Shown here piece after piece: positions 9,812 through 14,010 of a stretch of DNA of 14,010 nucleotides. The stretch's first letter is position 1. Each line of letters opens with the position of its first letter. Where the stretch lies: assembly GCA_910592205.1 (NCBI GenBank), contig CAJVPJ010000965.1, positions 1-14,010 of the forward strand. Direction: 5' to 3'. The notes below the pieces were generated by a model. That model was not told where the DNA came from, made no database searches, and worked only from the letters and a program-made list of their open reading frames with translations. Made by a program: the position numbers and the translations under genes. This DNA comes from Paraglomus occultum. Lineage: Eukaryota; Glomeromycota; Glomeromycetes; Paraglomerales; Paraglomeraceae.

Positions 9812-10126
9812 GTGAATAGTGCAATCAACAATACTGTACAAGATATGCTAGAAATGAGAGAATATGGTGAGAAGGTAGTGAAATTAAACGTAATACAAAC
9901 CAAGATACTTACCATGGTCTTTGGTGAAGAAAGTATGATATTAGGAAGACTATTACAAAGAAAGGTGGTGCGTTTGGAAAGGGAAGCAATAGAAGAGGAA
10001 TAAACCAACGCATACAATTCATTATCCAAAGTGTTAGTAAATGTGTCCTGTGCTGTTTATAATGGACTGCTACCCTTATGGCTTCGTTGTCAGGTTGGTG
10101 CAGGTTGCCCGGCGAGCGATTCGAAA
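9812..10126 (+). CDS. Short helical open frame interrupted by one TAA
   Basis: One frame runs from about 9812 to a stop at 10124-10126 with a single internal TAA at 10001-10003. The first part has an ATG at 9845 and encodes a charged helical peptide (MLEMREYGEKVVKLNVIQTK ... RKVVRLEREAIEEE). The part after the stop reads TNAYNSLSKVLVNVSCAVYN then GLLPLW. A CAA-to-TAA change would explain the break. The opposite strand is also open for 99 codons, but its Ser/Leu/Phe-rich composition is what an antisense Glu/Lys/Arg-rich frame would give. No family is recognised, and coding status is uncertain. Confidence 0.3.
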
Positions 10127-10244
10127 TAATGGTTCCGCTTGATTAGTTTATATTCGAACAGAGTAGCTTTGCTGTCAGAAATGTGTGTATAACAATCAAT
10201 ACACATGACAAGAGTGGATTTTGCTGATCACATGTCACACAGAA

Positions 10245-10508
10245 ATGAATCCTAACATGGTTGATCCGAATGTTGCTCAGTATTGATACCCTATATTTGG
10301 CACAGTTCAGTTATGCGTAATACCGTTGATCAACGAGATGGTTATAGTAATAGTGCAAGCAGATAAGCCTAAATGGAAACACGTTCAAATTATTAGCTTA
10401 CACAGAGATGCTTTTAAAGCTGATCCTGAAGTAACTAAAGAATACAAACAATTACAACATATTTATGCATCGGGTGGAGAGAATATGAGAGATCAATTTT
10501 TAATTTGA
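10245..10508 (+). pseudogene. Open frame with one internal TGA
   Basis: From the ATG at 10245 the frame reads MNPNMVDPNVAQY, then a TGA at 10284-10286, then YPIFGTVQLCVIPLINEMVI and a hydrophilic C-terminal part (KPKWKHVQIISLHRDAFKAD, EVTKEYKQLQHIYASGGENM) to a TGA at 10506-10508. The composition of the last 50 codons looks coding. It could be a gene killed by one nonsense change, or the end of a longer gene whose start is elsewhere. I do not recognise it. Confidence 0.35.
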
Positions 10509-10731
10509 TATTGACACCAAATTGGATATGCTCGTGGTATCATTAAAAGTTTAATTATTCAATTTAATACAACGGCATTAGTATTCCATTATGTCTTTAC
10601 ATTGATCAAAGGATATGCATCTATTCGGTTATAAATAATAAAGTATCAATAATCTATTCTACAACACATTCGTTTCAATAATCTGCATCTACACAATTGA
10701 CAACATTATTTTTCCACGCCTCTTATTATAA

Positions 10732-12155
10732 TCATAAGTCATCTTCATCTGCAATACTAAATACACCAAAATCATTACGCATGTTGCTCTGGTTTTCAGT
10801 TGGCTTGTTACTATCATCTATAAGAGATCGTTCGTAATTTTTCGATACACGCACGTCCTCGATGCTATCATCATCGTCACGATATCTAATATGGTCCAGC
10901 ATTCGATCATCCAATTGGGTGGCATCTTCATCTTCCTCTTCTAACAAACCAGTCTGTAAAGACAGATCTTCATCTGGAGTATGTCGTGGTTGTAAGGCAA
11001 AGTATATTCCGTTGGGGATCAATCTGTTGGCACGCTGATAACAGACAAGAAGACTCAACGCAACGGAAACTGTTACGACCATCGACTATAAAAAAATAAG
11101 AAATGGATTTAGAGTCACGTTGGCATATCGAGTATAATGCGAGCCCTAGTGTAAAAATGTTGGCAAATGATTAAACAGCAATGACTTGAGCGGGTTCCTT
11201 ACCGCAATAACAGTTTCCATTTGTGGTGCACCAAAGTCTATAAATTCTGTAAAATACGTCGGTAAATGTAATGAGCGTTTTATTTTACTGTATAGTTATG
11301 TGTAAAAAAGCGAGCTGTTGTTACCATATTCATAGCCTTCATCATCATCTTGTTCGTCTTCCGGTAACGGTAAGGCTACACAATAAACTATATAAGTTGA
11401 AAATCCGGGTTTGTAAATTTCGAGTATGTCTTAATTACACACCTTTCGTATACTGACAGAAACTCACCCAAAATAGGAGTTGGAGTTTTGGCTGATAAAG
11501 TAAATTCTGTGACCATCAAGACGTTGATATTTTCAGTTTACTGGAACCACGGCCATGAAACTGCAGGAAGAAAGCATGTACACATTTACCATTGTTGTTT
11601 GGGTTATTGATGTTAACGGTTGGTGATTGATGAATAAGACTGAAATTCTTTTCGAACGTCCAAAGATAAGAATGGTTGTGTCATCACTACATATAAGGCT
11701 AGTATAGATACACAAAATCTGTGGGGGATGCTTACGCCACATTAGTATTGACGTTTACGGAGGTTGATTGATTGTGTCGATGTGTATTATTATTATGGCC
11801 ATTATTCTTAAAATTCAGCCCGCGCAAATTAATATAGCTCTTGTGTCTAATTGTAGTAAAGAGAGTTACCTTAACTTCGTTCCTGTAATGTAATTGTCGG
11901 TGTAGCGCCAAGACACATCCCAGCACAGCTCCGCCTCAAAAAGCAAATAACTTAGTTATTGTCTTTACCGGCAAATTCGAATATGGTACGATAGCTCTTT
12001 TCTCCAATTCTCTTCTTCCACTTTGTACGCACCAGCGTAGTGTACAAAATAGCATATTAGTCTCTCTTGCAATTAGACACTGTTGTTATACTTGGAACAA
12101 GTTATCCGATGACAGAAATTACGACGGCACAATTCCAGAACTCGTCTTCTTGCAT
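10732..12155 (-). CDS. Eight-exon membrane protein with acidic C-terminal tail (predicted)
   Basis: I do not recognise this protein. Exons, read on the minus strand: 12155-12123, 12079-11969, 11934-11870, 11718-11618, 11506-11468, 11375-11325, 11246-11203, 11085-10732. All seven introns are GT-AG (43, 34, 151, 111, 92, 78 and 117 nt) and every phase matches, giving 265 aa. Introns 1 and 2 are very short. An acceptor six bases further on would lengthen intron 2 to 40 nt in the same frame, and a second in-frame acceptor also exists before exon 6. Hydrophobic stretches lie at about residues 69-87 (FCVSILALYVVM) and 145-164 (TVIASMVVTVSVALSLLVCY). Between them is an acidic linker with EDEQDDDEG. 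The tail (165-265) has EEEDED and DDDD clusters and ends EDDL. Exons 4-8 are well supported; exons 1-3 are less certain. The gene diverges from the PH-domain gene. Confidence 0.55.
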
Positions 12156-12642
12156 ACGGATAAAAGAGTGTATTGTAGCTTGGCCAGCGAAATTTCGCGT
12201 AGAGTAGGTATGACGTAATTATGATCGAATCATCGGAATTGTGATCTCATTATGGAGACACCAGTCTCACAAAACGATACTAGTTCTAATAAGACGCACA
12301 TCGCATACACATGTGATAATACGTTCGTAATATATTCCCAAAGGCTATGATAATAATGATGCGAAAGTATTTAATGAGGATCGATCGAAGTTGCCCCTTT
12401 TTATTTTCCACAAACTCTTTTTTGACCTGATGGTGGACACACAAATAAGGTACGTAGGGGTGAGGGAGGCAAGAAATTTATGGTAATAAGGGGGTGGGGG
12501 TTTAAGAAGCTTACCACAAAACTTCTTTTCTTTATTGACTTTCTCTCTCTGTCATCTTTCGCATTTTTCCATCTGAGATAGTATCTCAGACGCATTTGCG
12601 TCCAAGTTCATCGAAGGCGAACGTCTGAACGTGGCGCCAACT
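12156..12642. promoter_or_regulatory. Divergent intergenic region, likely bidirectional promoter
   Basis: This 487-bp gap separates the starts of the minus-strand membrane-protein gene and the PH-domain gene, so it should hold both promoters. It contains a pyrimidine-rich stretch (12522-12570) just upstream of the PH gene, as is common before fungal starts. It also has a G-rich stretch at 12457-12500 and a perfect 17-bp palindrome at 12573-12589. No clear TATA box could be assigned. The left boundary depends on the uncertain first exon of the minus-strand gene. Confidence 0.45.
12573..12589. repeat. Perfect 17-bp palindrome upstream of PH gene
   Basis: CTGAGATA and TATCTCAG form 8-bp arms around a single G. 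The site ends 53 bases before the ATG at 12643, so it lies in the 5' leader or core promoter. It could be a dimeric transcription-factor site or a short hairpin in the mRNA. The symmetry is seen directly; the role is inference. Confidence 0.5.
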
Positions 12643-13335
12643 ATGGCCACACGCTTCCTACCCTCAATATTGAAAAAGCGACGGTTCTCATTGGGCGAGT
12701 CAAGACTCTTGCGAACTGGAGAATCGAGTTGGCGCCGTTCAATGCCTGCATGTTGCGACCCACCACCGTACCAAAATTTACAATTTGAGTCTAAAAAGTG
12801 TCAGTCTACGCCTCCTTCATATGAAGAAAACGAACCGGAGCAACTTCCAAAGTATTCGTGTACCATACAAAAGAGTGGTTACGTGACAATCAAACATGAG
12901 TATACTAGTCGCGATGTTAGACCACGAACTCGAACATGGAGAAAACATTATGTGGATCTCCGGGGAACGCTCATACGAATATATCGGAGTGGGTTGGTTG
13001 ATTGCAAGGGTACATCGCCAACATATGAATTTAGTATGCAGAACGTTCTTGTACGTTTCGCAACGAACTATTATAAACGACGTAATGTGTTACGGATTAC
13101 ATTTTCAGATGGACAACAATTTCTCTTTCAACTCGCGGGTAAAGAAGAATGTATCGCATGGATTGAAAGTTTACAAGCTGCCGCCAACATTTCATTGGTA
13201 CTCGATGAATGGAAGATGCCTCAATTTATTACCCTTCCTCCACAACGCCGAAGGATGCTATACGGCTGTTACGCTGATATGGCAAGACATCTACAACAGA
13301 CGTTTGCTAATGATTCTACACAATTTATTATATGA
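12643..13335 (+). CDS. PH-domain protein with N-terminal PPxY motifs
   Basis: Intronless gene of 230 aa, recognised as a fungal pleckstrin-homology protein. The PH domain is at about residues 79-181. It has the W99-R100-K101-x-Y103-V104-x-L105/106 strand typical of fungal PH proteins, the YYKRRNVLR segment at 143-151, and the near-invariant tryptophan W173 in the C-terminal helix (CIAWIESLQ). The basic patch around residues 93-101 could bind phosphoinositides. The N-terminal 78 residues look disordered and carry PPPY (40-43), PPSY (57-60) and LPKY (68-71), which are WW-domain ligands of Rsp5/Nedd4 ligases, plus a basophilic RRFS site (13-16). The start is the ATG at 12643. The frame is open upstream to the TGA at 12574 with no other ATG. 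An AATAAA signal lies at 13595-13600. A membrane-tethered ligase client or adaptor role is inference; the domain call is secure. Confidence 0.9.
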   Translation: MATRFLPSILKKRRFSLGESRLLRTGESSWRRSMPACCDPPPYQNLQFESKKCQSTPPSYEENEPEQLPKYSCTIQKSGYVTIKHEYTSRDVRPRTRTWRKHYVDLRGTLIRIYRSGLVDCKGTSPTYEFSMQNVLVRFATNYYKRRNVLRITFSDGQQFLFQLAGKEECIAWIESLQAAANISLVLDEWKMPQFITLPPQRRRMLYGCYADMARHLQQTFANDSTQFII

Positions 13336-13724
13336 TAATTAACGAAAAACACGATACGGTTGTTGGACAGTGACGTAAATCTTTTTCACTTTCTTTTGAT
13401 TTTCATTACAACATTCTCTTATTCCAGTAACACTCCTTATGATATTTCATGACAGAAGTCATATCATTTATCCATTAGTAGAAACAAGCATTTATCATGC
13501 AACTAGTTACATTTGTTTTATATGTAAAATATTCATACTCTCTTTTGAGCAAATCCAGTTTGTATCGAGACTAGTCTCGCCTGTATTATAGCCAAATAAA
13601 ATCTGTGTAATGGTGTCAAGGACGAATTTGTCTCTTCTGCAGTTCTGAATAACACGAGCTTTCGGTCGCACATGCATTACAGACCTACTTAATTAACGTA
13701 TCGCTAATTTGCTGCTCTTCACAG
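13336..13724. other. 3' flank of the PH-domain gene
   Basis: Non-coding, AT-rich sequence with the AATAAA at 13595 and the palindrome at 13566-13579. No further gene is seen. Confidence 0.5.
13595..13600 (+). terminator. AATAAA polyadenylation signal
   Basis: A canonical AATAAA lies 260 bases after the stop codon of the PH-domain gene on the same strand and is the only canonical copy I noticed in its downstream region. A perfect 14-bp palindrome (CGAGACTAGTCTCG, 13566-13579) lies just upstream of it. Confidence 0.4.
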
Positions 13725-13993
13725 TCGCAAATCGGTGAAACACGCCAACAATGTTGCTAGGATTTCACCGAAGATAGCTCCATGGACTAACAAGCATGTG
13801 CCGAAAGCTCGAGAATGTATATCTTAATTTCTACTGCTCGTTATTACAGCAGATCATGTCTTTATTCGGATTACATAGTGATACAGCAGATTGCATTATT
13901 CCCACCAAAATATGGAAGTTAATTGGGGCATACTGCAACAAAACCAGACAAAGTAAACATTTGATTATTGACATAATATTAATGAATACATAA
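13725..13993 (+). CDS. Possible exons of a gene running to the right edge
   Basis: After an acceptor-like CTTCACAG, a frame from 13726 reads RKSVKHANNVARISPKIAPW then TNKHVPKARE to a stop. A second frame after TTATTACAG (13850) reads QIMSLFGLHSDTADCIIPTK then IWKLIGAYCNK, ending at a TAA near 13993. GTATAT at about 13816 could be the donor between them (33-nt intron), but the phases do not keep the second frame open. The composition is suggestive only, and no family is recognised. Confidence 0.2.
13732..13771. repeat. Nested inverted repeat
   Basis: TCGGTGAAA (13732-13740) and TTTCACCGA (13763-13771) form 9-bp perfect arms. The 22-nt loop contains a second perfect short inverted repeat, CAACA-A-TGTTG. 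The result is a stem with an inner stem. It overlaps the weak exon candidate at 13726. Confidence 0.5.
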
Positions 13994-14010
13994 TATTTAT
14001 CTGAAAATGG

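Noticed and set aside
9730-10029. 99-codon minus-strand frame with a hydrophobic stretch
   Set aside because: It is antisense to a Glu/Lys/Arg-rich frame, which would produce this Ser/Leu/Phe composition. No motif supports it.
11271-11926. Frames at 11271-11456 (+), 11533-11742 (-) and 11732-11926 (-)
   Set aside because: They cross the introns of the predicted membrane-protein gene and start at non-ATG or arbitrary codons. They are not separate genes.
11870-12040. Alternative frame with a hydrophobic run FAGGAVLGCVLALHRQ across exons 2 and 3
   Set aside because: It meets a stop just upstream with no ATG, and its phase fails to join exon 4, whereas the chosen frame joins throughout.
12457-12500. 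Possible G-quadruplex in the divergent promoter
   Set aside because: Four G runs are present, but one loop is about 20 nt, so stability is doubtful.
12896-13342. 148-codon plus-strand frame overlapping the PH gene
   Set aside because: It lies in another frame inside the PH-domain gene, which has clear domain support. It is a shadow.
1-14010. tRNA, rRNA, CRISPR arrays and bacterial operon signals
   Set aside because: No B-box-like GGTTCGA sequence, no conserved rRNA stretch and no regularly spaced repeat array was seen. The only spaced repeat (9435-9565) has three uneven copies.

Overview
The window looks like nuclear DNA of an AT-rich eukaryote, most likely a fungus. Open frames are interrupted by GT-AG introns of about 35-150 nt, no operons or ribosome-binding sites are visible, and the one uninterrupted gene encodes a fungal-type PH-domain protein. 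Several decayed open frames resemble, from memory, protein families greatly expanded in arbuscular mycorrhizal fungi (Glomeromycotina, Rhizophagus-like). They include a MULE transposase with a SWIM zinc finger and proteins ending in a CPxC-x3-H motif. That taxonomic placement is inference.

Layout. Bases 430-6600 are a graveyard of decayed coding sequence, all of it on the minus strand: an unrecognised relic (about 430-945), an almost full-length dead MULE transposase (1454-3420), two relics carrying CPxC-x3-H motifs (3530-3926 and 4038-5660), and another broken relic (6366-6572). The 4038-5660 relic has lost an internal segment and carries a 223-bp TA-flanked MITE with terminal inverted repeats (4450-4672). 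Bases 6600-7600 are AT-rich with microsatellites and no supportable gene.

Bases 7787-8696 hold a plus-strand chain of exons whose splice phases agree from an ATG to a stop. It would encode about 197 aa of unknown function. Bases 8700-10700 hold a threefold spaced repeat (9435-9565) and two short plus-strand frames that each cross a single stop. 

The right end is the live part. A minus-strand gene (12155 down to 10732) can be assembled from eight exons whose phases all agree. It predicts a 265-aa membrane protein with a very acidic C-terminal tail. Divergent from it, across about 490 bp, is an intronless 230-aa protein (12643-13335) with PPPY, PPSY and LPKY motifs followed by a PH domain, probably a membrane-associated client or adaptor of an Rsp5/Nedd4-type ubiquitin ligase. 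The two genes share an intergenic promoter region containing a 17-bp palindrome. The last 280 bases may contain exons of a gene that runs off the window.
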